Counted from the first letter of the stretch, positions 35,080-45,163 are shown. The stretch is 64,000 bases of DNA from JABFSM01 sp963762545 (GCA_963762545.1 CAVXLC010000007.1:248001-312000); one strand, 5' to 3'. Translations and numbers: made by a program. The notes: generated from the letters alone by a model not told the origin.

Positions 35080-38000
35080 GCGGATGCCCGTGCGTCCCGA
35101 GGTCCCGGTCGGGTTGAGGGCCGCTTCGCTCTTGGTTTCGACGGCACCGCGGAGGCGCGCCAGGCCCGCCTGGGCCTGCTGAACGAACGTCAACAGGGGC
35201 TCGTCCGCCCCCTGCCACGCCACCACGACTTCCTTGAACTCCCGCGAGGCTCGGTCCGATTCACCCAGTCGCTCGTAGGCCAGTCCGCGGAGCAGATGCA
35301 CCCGTCCGAGGATGCCCCAGCGGGAGTCGAAGCCGCGGCGGTACAGCTGGTTCTCGGTGAACGATTGGAGCATCGCTATTGCGCCCCGATAGTCCCCCAG
35401 CTGGTACCGGGCCTCCGCCTCGAGCGGGCGGGGATCGTTCCAGGCGACCCCGAGATAGACCAAATCGGTCTTGGCCTCGCGCTTCTCGGGTTTCTTTCCC
35501 GAATCGGCCAGGGCCTTCCGGGCGACCGCGCTGTCGCCGCGGGCCAGGGCGGCCAGGGCCCGGACTTCGGGAGCGGCCGTCCGTCCGGTCAGCGTCTCCA
35601 GCTCGGCCAGTGGACGGCTGTCCGGCTCGGCGCCGAGCAGCAGGCCCACCGCGGCGGCCGCTCCGGCCCCGGCCACACTGGCCCGATCCGCGGCCGGCGC
35701 GCGCCGGGCCGCGTCCGCCACGTCGGTCCAGACCCGCCGAAGCTCCCGTGCCGGCCCCCCCGCCGCGCTGTAGAGCTGCGCCAACCGGGACCATTGCCAC
35801 ACGTCATCCTGATCCCAGATGCTGGGCGACGCTTGGGGGATCAGCGTCGCCTTGCGGATCGCATCGCCCAACGCGATGACCTCCGCCGCGCCGGCGAGAT
35901 CTCCCTGATAGGCCAAGGTGTTCGCCCCGGCCATCACGTCGGAGACGAACTCCCTCCCGAAATCGGGCAGCGCGGGTGCGCGATGCCCGAAGGACGCCGT
36001 CGTGCTCCGCACCAGCGTCGCGGCCGAGCGCGACTCACCCCTGGCGAAGCGCACCCGGGCCTCGAGATAGGCGGCAAGATTGCGGCCGGCCGGCGGCAGC
36101 AGGCGTCCGAGCTCGGCCACTTCCCGCGAGGCCTCGGTCCAGTCCTCACTCGCGAAGTAGGCCTCGAACAGCGCGTGGTGGGCGCGCGCGGTGGTCGGCT
36201 GGGAAGCCACCCAGTTGCGGGCCGCACGAACCGCGGCGGTGCCGGCCCGGCGGATCGCCGCCGCGCGGGCCGCGCTGTCGAGCGCCGGCTTGCCCGCGGC
36301 CGTCGTTGATACGAAGGAATCGGGCGCGACCAGGGCGTAGTCGGCGGTGCGGTCGGTGGCGCCGGTCAGCAGATAGGTGACGTGTTCGTAGGCGAGGGCG
36401 TACTGGGGGTCGAGTGACAGCGCCCGGTCGAACGCACGGAGCGAACGCGTCATGCCCGACGGCGTCAACCCGGCTTTGGCGTCATGGAAGTACGCGTCGC
36501 CCAGGCCGTACCAGGCGTCCGCGTCGGACGAGTCCCGTGCCAGGATGCTCCGATACAGCTGTTGGGAGTGTTCATACTCCCCGTCCAGCATCGCCCGGTA
36601 GGCGCCGATCATTCCGCGCTGGCGCTCCGGCACGCGGTCGGCAAACCGGGAGGCCTGGAGGACCGCGTTGCGCCCCACGCTGTCCCCGGCGCCGAGCACC
36701 CAGCCGCGGGTGAGACCGAGCTTGAAATAGGCGAGGCTGAACGTGCTGTCGAGGGTCACCGCGCGGCGGAAGGACTGCTCCGCCGGGAGCAGCTCCCAGT
36801 GGTTGAGGTGCTCGACCCCCTGCAGATAGGCACGGTAGGCCTCGAGCGACGCCGTGGTGACAGCGGAAAGTGGGCTCTGCCGGCCGGACGGAGCGCCGGA
36901 GAGGTCGAGCAATCGTCCCGCCAGCTCGTCGAACAGGGGTCGCACGTCATCCGCCGCACGGCCGGCGGCCTCCACCACGTCGACCCGGGTACCGGTCGCC
37001 ACGTCGTACGTGCGCGCCGTGAGGCGAAGGGAGTCGCCGGCGCGGGCATAGTCTCCCAGCACCACTCGTCCCGCCCCCGCCTGGCGAGCCAGCCGGCGAG
37101 CCTCGGCAAGACCGATGGGCTGGTCGTCGGGAACCTTCGCCTGGGCCAGCAGGTCGTGGACCCGGTCCTGATCCACCACCCCCAGGTCGCGCCACTGCGA
37201 GAGTGCCATCGCCAGCATGTTGACGCTGCCATCATGCAGCCAGGCCAGCGCCGGTTCGTCCCGGAGATTGTCGAACGGGAGCACCAGCATGGAAAGGCGG
37301 GGGTTCGCGGAGGGCGGCCCTGCCCTGCCCCACACCAGCAGCCCCGCGGTCGCCGCCAGGAGGAGCAGCAGCGCAACCGCCAGGCCGCGCCGCCGCGTCC
37401 CGGCCCGCATCGGCGTCACGGGAGTGGGTTCGCCCAGCAGGGCCCGCCGGAACGTCGCGCCATTCTGCCAGCGGGCGTCGGGAATCTTCTCCAGCGCCCG
37501 GGTCACCGCATCGGTGACCGGCCCGGAGAGTCCCGGCCGGACCTGGGCCAGCGGACGGGGAGGATCCACGATCTGCTTCGAGACCACGAGGCGTGGCGAA
37601 CCGGTAAACGGAGGGTCTCCCGTGAGCATCTCGTAGGTCACGATGCCGAGCGAATACAGATCGCTGCGGGAGTCGATGCCCTCCCCCGCAGCCTGCTCGG
37701 GGCTCATGTAGGTCGGGGTGCCCATGACCGCCGTCGGACCGGTCGGTCCATCGACCCCATCGACCAGTCGCGCGATTCCGAAGTCGGCCAGGAGGGCGCG
37801 GGGAGCCTCGGGCGGTCCCTCGAGCAGGATGTTCTCCGGCTTGAGGTCGCGATGGACGATGCCCGCCGCTGCCGCGGCGTCCAGCGCCAGCGCCAGATCC
37901 CCGGCGATCGCAACCGCGACCGCTTCCGGCAGCCGACCCTCCCGGCGCAACCGCTGCCGCAGGGTTTCGCCTTCGTGAAAATCCATGATGTAGAAGAGAT

Positions 38001-38268
38001 GGCCTTCGGCATCGCCGGCCGCGTGCACCGCCACGATGTTCGGATGACGGATCCGCGCGACCAGCCTGGCTTCCGCCAGGAACCGGGCGGCGAGTGCCCG
38101 ATTCACGACCAGGTCCGGATGGATCACCTTGACCGCGACCGCCCGGTCGAGGGCCAGGTCGGTGGCGAGAAACACCACCCCCATACCCCCGCGTCCGACC
38201 TCCCGCTCGAGCCGGTATTGCCGGCCCAGCGTCCGCGCCAGGGTGTGGTAGAGCTCGGTGTCGGTCAC
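35077..38268 (-). CDS. Hanks-type serine/threonine kinase with TolB/FlgO-like and TPR extracytoplasmic region
   Basis: 1,063 residues. The kinase domain covers about 20-285 and is complete: glycine loop VGRGGMGVVF, Lys47, HRDLKPEN with Asp141, DFG with Asp162, and SPEQ. One TM helix (about 295-313) follows, then a FlgO/TolB-amino-like domain (LSMLVLPFDNLRDEPALAWL) and a long helical TPR region to the end (EAYRAYLQGVEHLNHWELLP, ALSLDPQYALAYEH). It is a membrane receptor kinase whose sensor half is outside. GTG 38268 is chosen because VTDTELYHTLARTLG begins the usual N-terminus; GTG 38334 is an alternative. Divergent from the AraC-type gene. Confidence 0.93.
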   Translation of the reverse strand: MTDTELYHTLARTLGRQYRLEREVGRGGMGVVFLATDLALDRAVAVKVIHPDLVVNRALAARFLAEARLVARIRHPNIVAVHAAGDAEGHLFYIMDFHEGETLRQRLRREGRLPEAVAVAIAGDLALALDAAAAAGIVHRDLKPENILLEGPPEAPRALLADFGIARLVDGVDGPTGPTAVMGTPTYMSPEQAAGEGIDSRSDLYSLGIVTYEMLTGDPPFTGSPRLVVSKQIVDPPRPLAQVRPGLSGPVTDAVTRALEKIPDARWQNGATFRRALLGEPTPVTPMRAGTRRRGLAVALLLLLAATAGLLVWGRAGPPSANPRLSMLVLPFDNLRDEPALAWLHDGSVNMLAMALSQWRDLGVVDQDRVHDLLAQAKVPDDQPIGLAEARRLARQAGAGRVVLGDYARAGDSLRLTARTYDVATGTRVDVVEAAGRAADDVRPLFDELAGRLLDLSGAPSGRQSPLSAVTTASLEAYRAYLQGVEHLNHWELLPAEQSFRRAVTLDSTFSLAYFKLGLTRGWVLGAGDSVGRNAVLQASRFADRVPERQRGMIGAYRAMLDGEYEHSQQLYRSILARDSSDADAWYGLGDAYFHDAKAGLTPSGMTRSLRAFDRALSLDPQYALAYEHVTYLLTGATDRTADYALVAPDSFVSTTAAGKPALDSAARAAAIRRAGTAAVRAARNWVASQPTTARAHHALFEAYFASEDWTEASREVAELGRLLPPAGRNLAAYLEARVRFARGESRSAATLVRSTTASFGHRAPALPDFGREFVSDVMAGANTLAYQGDLAGAAEVIALGDAIRKATLIPQASPSIWDQDDVWQWSRLAQLYSAAGGPARELRRVWTDVADAARRAPAADRASVAGAGAAAAVGLLLGAEPDSRPLAELETLTGRTAAPEVRALAALARGDSAVARKALADSGKKPEKREAKTDLVYLGVAWNDPRPLEAEARYQLGDYRGAIAMLQSFTENQLYRRGFDSRWGILGRVHLLRGLAYERLGESDRASREFKEVVVAWQGADEPLLTFVQQAQAGLARLRGAVETKSEAALNPTGTSGRTGIR

Positions 38269-38423
38269 TGCCAAGACCTTGCCTGGAGATACCCCATTCG
38301 ATGCCGAAAGGGGGGAGTTCGTTGCGTTTGGCACCGTTGCGCACGATCCGGACCGGCGACCGGATTGACTGGAGGTTGAGGGCTCCGGGCCACTGTCCCC
38401 TTCAACCTACCCCGGACGTGCTT

Positions 38424-39281
38424 ATGCCAGCCGCGATGCCCCGCCCCACCGCCCCAACCGTGGCGGCAGTGTTGACCCCCGGCGAGCGGGCCAGCCTCGA
38501 TGCGGCGAGCGTCGGCTGCTTCGCGGTCCTGCACCGGAATTCGGTGCCGGAAGCGGTGCGGACGGTCCGGGAGCGTGCCGTCGACGCCGTGCTCATCTCG
38601 GTCCATCAGTGCGCCCAGGGGCGCGTGGACGAAGTCGACCAGCTGGTGCGCAGCTTCCCCGGCGTCCCGACCGTCGCGCTGGTGACCCGCCATGATGCCG
38701 TCGCGTCAGAGACCCTGCTCCGCCTCGGGGCCACCGGGGTGCGCCAGGTGGTCGATGTCACGGTGCCGGCCGGATGGAATCGCCTGCGGCAGCTGGTGTC
38801 CGAACCGGCCACGCACGGAGCCTCGCGAATCCTGGCTCCGGTCTTTGCGTCGCTCCCCGATCTTCCCCCGGATGCCCGGGTCTTCCTGGAGCTGCTGATC
38901 CGCCTGGCGCCGGAACTGCCCGCCGTGCGGGCGGTGGCCGCCCGCTTCGAGATCAAGCCCAGCACGCTGATGTCCCGGTTTGCTCGAGCGGGGCTTCCCT
39001 CCCCCAAAACCTATCTCGCCGCGATTCGGTTGCTCTATGCGGCGCAGTACTTCGAGGGCGGAGGCCGGTCGGTGGCGGACGTTGCCTACCGGCTCGACTG
39101 CTCGTCTCCCCAGAGCTTCGGCCGGACGATCCGGGCCATGTTGGGAATCACCCCTGGCGAGTTTCGTCGTCGGTTCCCCTTCCCGACGGCGCTGGAGCGA
39201 TTTCTTGCACAATTGGTCATGCCGTACGGAAGGGTCTGGGCCGGTTTTCACCCGCTGCGTGGCGCCCAGCGGGAGGGCTGA
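38424..39281 (+). CDS. AraC-type regulator with a degenerate receiver-like N-terminal domain
   Basis: 285 residues. The C-terminal 100 residues hold two helix-turn-helix units of AraC type (RAVAARFEIKPSTLMSRF; SVADVAYRLDCSSPQSFGRT, then GITPGEFRRRF). The N-terminal 125 residues look like a response-regulator receiver in strand order (DAVLISVHQ, TVALVTRHD, LRLGATGVRQVVD). The phospho-accepting Asp of strand 3 is replaced by Ser, and the acidic pair and the lysine are absent. It would act as a DNA-binding regulator with a non-standard input. It diverges from the large kinase across 155 bases that show no clear promoter. Start ATG 38424. Confidence 0.78.
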   Translation: MPAAMPRPTAPTVAAVLTPGERASLDAASVGCFAVLHRNSVPEAVRTVRERAVDAVLISVHQCAQGRVDEVDQLVRSFPGVPTVALVTRHDAVASETLLRLGATGVRQVVDVTVPAGWNRLRQLVSEPATHGASRILAPVFASLPDLPPDARVFLELLIRLAPELPAVRAVAARFEIKPSTLMSRFARAGLPSPKTYLAAIRLLYAAQYFEGGGRSVADVAYRLDCSSPQSFGRTIRAMLGITPGEFRRRFPFPTALERFLAQLVMPYGRVWAGFHPLRGAQREG

Positions 39282-39303
39282 TCGCGTCAAGAAGCGAGAT
39301 CGG

Positions 39304-39852
39304 TTACTGAAGGCTGAGTTCGCTGGTTGTGGTCAACGCTACTACGTCAACCCCCCGTCCACGAAGAGCCTCTATGCCACCTTGCTCGCGGTCGACCACC
39401 GCCAGGACGCCGAGGATCCGGCCGCCGGCTTCGGTGACGGCGTCGATCGCCTCGCCGGCGGAGCCACCCGAGGTAATGACGTCCTCCACGATCACCACGG
39501 AATCGCCCGCGGAGAAGTTCCCCTCGATTCGCCTCCGGGTCCCGTGCTGTTTGGTGGCCTTCCGGACGCTGAACGCCTGGATCACCGGAGGGACGTCGAG
39601 GCTCGCGTGCGCGATGGCATAGGCCACCGGATCGGCTCCCATGGTGAGCCCGCCGACGGCGGCCGGGTGCCAGCCGGCCGTCCTGATGGCCGCCAGGCCA
39701 AGCCTGCCGACCAGGCGCTGGCCCTCCGCGGACATCGTGGTCTTTCGGGCGTCGATGTAGTAGGTGGAGCGTTGGCCGGAAGAGAGGAGGAAATCGCCCA
39801 GGCTCACGGAACGCTCGCGCAACAGCGCCGCGAGCGCTTCCTGATCGGTCAC
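39304..39852 (-). CDS. pyrE: Orotate phosphoribosyltransferase
   Basis: De novo pyrimidine synthesis: orotate + PRPP to OMP. 182 residues. PRPP loop VVIVEDVITSGGSA (about 119-132), substrate part RSTYYIDARKTTM, and the RKATKQHGTRRRIEG stretch with the catalytic basic loop. GTG 39852 overlaps the kinase stop (GTGA), so pyrE is the second gene of a kinase-pyrE pair. Confidence 0.93.
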   Translation of the reverse strand: MTDQEALAALLRERSVSLGDFLLSSGQRSTYYIDARKTTMSAEGQRLVGRLGLAAIRTAGWHPAAVGGLTMGADPVAYAIAHASLDVPPVIQAFSVRKATKQHGTRRRIEGNFSAGDSVVIVEDVITSGGSAGEAIDAVTEAGGRILGVLAVVDREQGGIEALRGRGVDVVALTTTSELSLQ

Positions 39853-40754
39853 TCGCTGCCCCGGCGGAAGAACGACGAGAGGAAGCCGCCTTTCTTTTCG
39901 GCAGGGGCTTCGACGCCGGCCGCCGCGCAGAATGCCCGGGCGAATTCTCCCACGCTCTTCCAGCGCTTGGTCAAATCGCGCTCCAGGCCGGTCATGACGG
40001 CCGCCTCGATTTCCTTGGAGAACTTGAGGCCCTTGACGGCCTCGTTGAGCGGAATGGGCGACTGGGTCAGCAGTTGCTGGAACAGCTCCCGGGGACTGCG
40101 CCCGGGGAAGGGGAGGATGCCGGTGAGGAGATGGTACGCGATGGTCGCGAGGCTGTAGACGTCGGCCTGCTCGCCCACCAGCTCTCCCGACAGCGCTTCG
40201 GGAGCCACGTATTGGAGCGTGCCCACGAAGAAGCCCGCCCGGGTCAGCCGGTCCGCCGGGTTGTCCTCGGCGTCCCGCGCGATGCCGAAATCGAGGAGAC
40301 GCGCGGTCTGGGTCTCCGGATCGTACATGATGTTGGCAGGCTTCAAGTCCCGATGGATGATGCCGGCCTTGTGCGCCACGGCGAGGGCGTCGCCGAGCTG
40401 CTCGATGATCTTGGCGGCAAGCGGCGGCGCGAGTCGGCCGGCCGCGCTCAGGAACGAGCCCAGCGGCTCGCCCTGGGCCCATTCGAGCGCCAGGAAATAC
40501 AGGCCCTCGGCTTCGCCGTAGTCGTACGTGCGGATGATGTATTTGTGATTGATCCGAGCGCCGAACTCCGCTTCCCGAAGAAAGCGTTTGACCGCCACCG
40601 GATCCTGCGCCATCCGGGGGCGCAGGATCTTGATCGCCGCCGGCCCGCGCTCGGGATGCTCTGCGCGATAGACGGTGGCGGTGCCACCCTCGCCGACATG
40701 CGAGAGGAGTTTGTATCCGGCCACGGTCCGGCCGACGAGATTATCTTGGCTCAT
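39849..40754 (-). CDS. Soluble Hanks-type serine/threonine kinase
   Basis: 301 residues, almost entirely kinase: glycine loop HVGEGGTATVY, Lys42, catalytic HRDLKPAN with Asp136, DFG with Asp155, and APE. The C-terminus after about 285 is a short basic tail (KKGGFLSSFFRRG) with no membrane helix, so it is cytoplasmic. It is translationally coupled to pyrE, which is unusual, but a link to pyrimidine metabolism is only suggested by position. No Shine-Dalgarno is evident before ATG 40754. Confidence 0.92.
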   Translation of the reverse strand: MSQDNLVGRTVAGYKLLSHVGEGGTATVYRAEHPERGPAAIKILRPRMAQDPVAVKRFLREAEFGARINHKYIIRTYDYGEAEGLYFLALEWAQGEPLGSFLSAAGRLAPPLAAKIIEQLGDALAVAHKAGIIHRDLKPANIMYDPETQTARLLDFGIARDAEDNPADRLTRAGFFVGTLQYVAPEALSGELVGEQADVYSLATIAYHLLTGILPFPGRSPRELFQQLLTQSPIPLNEAVKGLKFSKEIEAAVMTGLERDLTKRWKSVGEFARAFCAAAGVEAPAEKKGGFLSSFFRRGSE

Positions 40755-40888
40755 GGGAGGCAGTCCAAACTACTGCCGGCGGGGACCCCTCACAAGCCGC
40801 GCGAGTGCATCCCGACCCCCTGGCGGGCGTCCCCCCCAGCGTCCCTGACCTCGTGGTCGGCCTGGCCACCCTCATCTGCGGCCCTCGC

Positions 40889-42268
40889 ATGACGATCTCC
40901 GAGCTGTTCCGACGCACGGTGCCCACGGTGCCCACGGGGCTCCTGCTCGTTGCTGCGGCCTGCGGCGGAGCCCGGCGCACGCCGGCGGGCGGGGTGGTTC
41001 CGTCGACCGAGCAGACCCTCAACGAGCTCTTCAACCTGCCGGCGCTGTACCAGCGGATGGGGCGCCTGGCGGCCTCCGGCCCGATGCCGTTCGTCGGAAC
41101 GATCGCGTACGCGGCGGGGCGGGGGGACTCGACCATCGCCCGTGTCGGCCTGTCCTTCGACAATCATGCCTTTGCCTTTCAGCGGGATGCCCGAGCCTTT
41201 TCCACGCGGTTCCGGGTCGAGTACAGCTTCGTCCGGCCCGGCCTGCCACCGGTCCAGGCGGTCCGGGACGAAATCGTACGGGTCGAGTCGTTCGGCGAAA
41301 CCCAGCGCAACGACGAGAGCATCATCGTGGAGCAGGGATTTCTGCTGGCGCCGGGCAGCTACACCCTCACCGTGACCGTGAGGGATCCCGCCTCGAACGT
41401 CTCCTCCCGCGCCGAGCAGATCACCGACGTGCCGGGGTTCCGGGCCGGAAGCACCACCATGCCGATCCTCGTCTATTCGGCCCAGGCCCGGGAGCGACTG
41501 ACCGATAGCCTGGCCCTGGTGCTGAACCCCCGCGGCACGGTCGCCAATGGCGGCGGGGATTCGCTGACGATGTACGTCGAGGGATACCAGCTGCCGGGGC
41601 CCGTCGAGGTGCCGGTCGATGTCCGGGACGAGCGGGACAGCGTGGTGTACCAGGGCACCATCCCCTTCAAGGGCGGCCGCCCGCTCGAAGGATTCGTGCT
41701 GCGAGTGCCGTCCGATGCGCCGCCCCTCGGCGAGCTCAAGGTCACGGTGGGCGCGGGTGCCCAGGCCAAGATGACCGTCGCGCTGGTGTCCTTCTCGCGA
41801 AGCTGGGTCGTGACGAACTACGACAACCTGCTGGCCCTGCTTCGGTACTTCCCGTGGGGATCCGACCAGCTCAATGCGTTGCGCAACGCGAAGCCGCCGG
41901 ATCGACCCCGGCTCTGGCGCGAGTTCTGGACCGCCACCGACCCGATCCCGCAGACGCCGGAAAACGAGGCCCTGGACCAGTACTTCACCCGGGTCGCCAT
42001 CGCCAACGAGCGATTCAAGGATGAAGGCGGCGCGGGCTGGCGGACCGATCGGGGCGAGGTCTACATCACGCTGGGTGAGCCGGACCAGGTCATGGAAACC
42101 CCGCCCGGCAACGACACTCGCGTCGTGCAGTGGGCCTACAGCAACTATCGCGCGGTCATTTCTTTCAGCGGGCAGCTCGGTTTCTCGCGGCTTCGAATGA
42201 CCCCGGCCTCCCGGGCCGAGTTCTCCCGGGCCCGGGCGCAGGTCATGCGACAGGGGGCCACCCACTAG
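40889..42268 (+). CDS. GWxTD-domain lipoprotein
   Basis: 459 residues. Lipoprotein signal ending AAAC, an N-terminal helical part, a beta-sandwich middle (ARAFSTRFRVEYSFVRPG), and the C-terminal GWxTD domain around residue 383 (GAGWRTDRGEVYITLGEPD), followed by VVQWAYSNYRAVISF. The domain is known mainly from sequence in Gemmatimonadota, Bacteroidota and Acidobacteriota; its function is not established. ATG 40889 is used because the signal peptide begins there. Next gene polA is 72 bases on with its own start element. Confidence 0.85.
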   Translation: MTISELFRRTVPTVPTGLLLVAAACGGARRTPAGGVVPSTEQTLNELFNLPALYQRMGRLAASGPMPFVGTIAYAAGRGDSTIARVGLSFDNHAFAFQRDARAFSTRFRVEYSFVRPGLPPVQAVRDEIVRVESFGETQRNDESIIVEQGFLLAPGSYTLTVTVRDPASNVSSRAEQITDVPGFRAGSTTMPILVYSAQARERLTDSLALVLNPRGTVANGGGDSLTMYVEGYQLPGPVEVPVDVRDERDSVVYQGTIPFKGGRPLEGFVLRVPSDAPPLGELKVTVGAGAQAKMTVALVSFSRSWVVTNYDNLLALLRYFPWGSDQLNALRNAKPPDRPRLWREFWTATDPIPQTPENEALDQYFTRVAIANERFKDEGGAGWRTDRGEVYITLGEPDQVMETPPGNDTRVVQWAYSNYRAVISFSGQLGFSRLRMTPASRAEFSRARAQVMRQGATH

Positions 42269-42340
42269 GGCGGTCGGCGCGAGGCGGGGTGAGAGGCGCG
42301 GATTTTCGTCGCCGCTCCCTCGCCCCTCTTACCTTTCGGC

Positions 42341-45160
42341 ATGGCCAACCACACCCCACCACAACTCTTCCTCGTCGACGGGTACGCGCTGATCTACCGC
42401 GCGTTCTTCGCGCTGATCACGCGGCCGCTCCGGACCAGCCGGGGCGAAAACACCTCCGCCGCCTGGGGCGTGGTCAACTTCCTGCTGCGGCTCCAATCCA
42501 AGTACCGGCCTGACTATCTGGTCTGGGTGCTCGATGCCGGGGATTCCTTCCGCACCCAGCGTTACGCCCAGTACAAATCCACCCGGGAAAAGCTCGACGC
42601 CGAGCTCCAGGCCGATTTCGACACGGCGCTGGAGCAGATCGGCGCCCTGCTCGCCGCGTTTCGCGTTCCGGCCCTCGCGGTGCCGGGCTATGAAGCCGAT
42701 GACGTGATCGGCACCCTCGCCCGACGGGAAGCCGCGGCGGGCCGCCAGGTGGTGATCGTCTCGGGAGACAAAGACTTCTACCAGCTCATCGGGCCGGGGA
42801 TTTCGCTGCTCAATCCGGGGCGGGGGGGACCCGGGGGAGTCGATGAGATCTGGATCGACGAGACGAATGCTTCGGAGCGACTGGGAGTGCCGCCGCAGCA
42901 GGTGATCGACTACCTCGCGCTGGTGGGCGACAGCTCCGACAACGTGCCCGGCGTCCGGGGCATCGGCGACAAGGGTGCGGTGCAGCTGCTGACCGAGTAC
43001 GGCGACCTGGACACGCTCCTGACCCGGGCCGGCGAGATCAAGGCCAAGCGCCCCCGCGAAGCCCTCACCCAGTACGCGGCGGAGGCCCGGCTGTCCCGGG
43101 AGCTGGTCACCATCCAGTGCAATGTGCCGGTCGAGCTGGACATCGCGGCCGCCGCGGTGCGGGAGCCCGATACGGACGCGCTGATAAAGGTGCTGGCGCG
43201 GCTGGAGTTTCATTCGCTCGCCCGGCGCCTGACCGAGGCCGGCGGGCGCGAAGCGCCTGCGGAAGCGGCCACCGGGTCCGTTCCCGAACCGGCGGTTGTC
43301 TCGGCCGCTCTCCCTCCGGCACCGGTGTCGCGGGTGCGGGTGGTGGACCGTCCCGCCGAGATCGAGGCGTTGGTCCGCGCGCTCCGTGCGGCCCCCCTCG
43401 TCGCCCTCGACACCGAGACCAGCTCGATCGAGCCCCACGACGCCGAGTTGGTCGGCCTGTCGTTCGCGGTGGATCTGGACACCGCGTGGTACCTCCCCTT
43501 CGGACACCAGCCCCGGGGCGGGGAACTGGCAGCGCCCGCCCCGGTGACCAATCTCCCTCCGCTCACCGATCCCCTGCTGGCCCCCATCGCCGGAGTGTTG
43601 GGCGACCCGACGGTGAAGAAGGCGGGCCACAACATCAAGTACGACTGGCAGGTGCTCCGCCGCGCCGGGATCGAGCTCAAGGGGGTCGCCTACGATTCGA
43701 TGCTCGCGAGCTTTCTGCTCGACCCGGCCCGGCGGTCGCACGGCATCGATACCCTCTCGCTCGAGCTGCTGAGCCGGCCGATGCGGAGCTATGACGATCT
43801 GACCGGAAAGGGCAAAGCCCGGATTCCCTTTGCCGAGGTGGCGATCTCCGAAGCCGCCGAGTACTGCGGGGCCGACAGCGCCGCGGTCCTCGCGCTGCAC
43901 CGGTTGTTTGCGCCGCGGCTGGCGGATGCGGTCATGCAGCCGCTCCTCGACGGACTCGAGATGCCTCTGGTCGAAGTCCTGGTCGACATGGAGTGGACCG
44001 GCATCGCCATCGACCCCGAGCTGTTCCGGCGGCTCGCCAAGGAGCTCGCCGCGGACCTGCAACGGCTGGAAGCCGAGATTGCCGTGGCGGCGGGCGGCTC
44101 CATCAACCTGAACAGCCCGAAGCAGCTCGCCGCCGTGCTGTTCGAGAAGCTGCAGCTCCCCGCGCTCAAGCGGACCAAGACGGGACCCTCGACCGACGCC
44201 GACGTGCTGGAGCAGCTGGCCGACATGGGTCACGAGGTGCCCAGGCTGCTGCTCGAGTACCGCGAGCTGGAAAAGCTCCGTTCCACGTACGTGGAGGTGC
44301 TGCCGAAGAAGATTCACCGGGCGACTGGCCGGATCCACACCAGTTTCAATCAGATCGGCGCCGCGACCGGCCGGCTCTCCTCCACCGATCCCAACCTGCA
44401 GAACATTCCGGTGCGCTCCCCCCGGGGCGAGGCGATCCGTCGGGGCTTCGTGCCGGCGCCGGGGTGGAAGTTCGTGGTGGCGGACTATTCCCAGATCGAG
44501 CTGCGGTTGATGGCCCACCTGTCGCTCGACCCGGCCTTCATCGACGCATTCCGACAGGGGCAGGACATCCATCGACAGACCGCCGCGATCATCTTCGGGG
44601 TGCCGCTGTCCGACGTGACCCCCGATATGCGGGCCCGGGCCAAGACCATCAACTTCGGGACCATCTATGGCCAGGGCCCCTTCGCCCTCTCCAAGCAGCT
44701 CTCGATTCCCCAGGAGGAGGCCAAGGCCTTCATCGCGGAGTACTTTCGGCGGTTTGCCGGAGTGCGGACCTTCCTGGATCGGCAGGTGGAAATCGCCCGC
44801 GAGCGCGGCTATGTGGAGACCCTGTTCGGGCGGCGCCGCTATATCCCCGAGGTGAAGGACCGCAACTTCAACGTGCGCGCGTTTGGCGAGCGACAGGCCC
44901 AGAACGCTCCGCTCCAGGGCTCGGCCGCCGACCTGATCAAGATCGCCATGGCGCGCCTGCACGGGGCGTTGCGGGACGGCGGATTCGCGGCCCGCCTGCT
45001 GCTGCAGGTGCATGACGAGCTGGTGCTCGAGGCGACCGCAGGTGAAGTCGAGCCAGTGGTGTCCCTGGTCAAGCAGCACATGGAGGGAGCGGCCTCGCTG
45101 GAGGTGCCCCTGGTGGTGGAAATAGGGGTGGGGGACAACTGGCTGGACGCGAAGCGCTAG
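42341..45160 (+). CDS. polA: DNA polymerase I
   Basis: 939 residues, all three activities. 5' nuclease domain (about 1-290: LFLVDGYALIYRAFFAL; GYEADDVIGTLA), 3'-5' exonuclease with the catalytic Asp-x-Glu at about 357-359 (VALDTETSSIEPHDAEL), so proofreading is probably active, and the polymerase with motif A DYSQIELRLMAHLS (about 714) and motif C VHDELVLE near the end. TACCTT (42330-42335) ends 5 bases before ATG with no Shine-Dalgarno. Converges on the MMPL gene; a 14-bp palindrome AAGCGCTAGCGCTT (45153-45166) spans both stop codons. Confidence 0.98.
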   Translation: MANHTPPQLFLVDGYALIYRAFFALITRPLRTSRGENTSAAWGVVNFLLRLQSKYRPDYLVWVLDAGDSFRTQRYAQYKSTREKLDAELQADFDTALEQIGALLAAFRVPALAVPGYEADDVIGTLARREAAAGRQVVIVSGDKDFYQLIGPGISLLNPGRGGPGGVDEIWIDETNASERLGVPPQQVIDYLALVGDSSDNVPGVRGIGDKGAVQLLTEYGDLDTLLTRAGEIKAKRPREALTQYAAEARLSRELVTIQCNVPVELDIAAAAVREPDTDALIKVLARLEFHSLARRLTEAGGREAPAEAATGSVPEPAVVSAALPPAPVSRVRVVDRPAEIEALVRALRAAPLVALDTETSSIEPHDAELVGLSFAVDLDTAWYLPFGHQPRGGELAAPAPVTNLPPLTDPLLAPIAGVLGDPTVKKAGHNIKYDWQVLRRAGIELKGVAYDSMLASFLLDPARRSHGIDTLSLELLSRPMRSYDDLTGKGKARIPFAEVAISEAAEYCGADSAAVLALHRLFAPRLADAVMQPLLDGLEMPLVEVLVDMEWTGIAIDPELFRRLAKELAADLQRLEAEIAVAAGGSINLNSPKQLAAVLFEKLQLPALKRTKTGPSTDADVLEQLADMGHEVPRLLLEYRELEKLRSTYVEVLPKKIHRATGRIHTSFNQIGAATGRLSSTDPNLQNIPVRSPRGEAIRRGFVPAPGWKFVVADYSQIELRLMAHLSLDPAFIDAFRQGQDIHRQTAAIIFGVPLSDVTPDMRARAKTINFGTIYGQGPFALSKQLSIPQEEAKAFIAEYFRRFAGVRTFLDRQVEIARERGYVETLFGRRRYIPEVKDRNFNVRAFGERQAQNAPLQGSAADLIKIAMARLHGALRDGGFAARLLLQVHDELVLEATAGEVEPVVSLVKQHMEGAASLEVPLVVEIGVGDNWLDAKR

Positions 45161-45163
45161 CGC

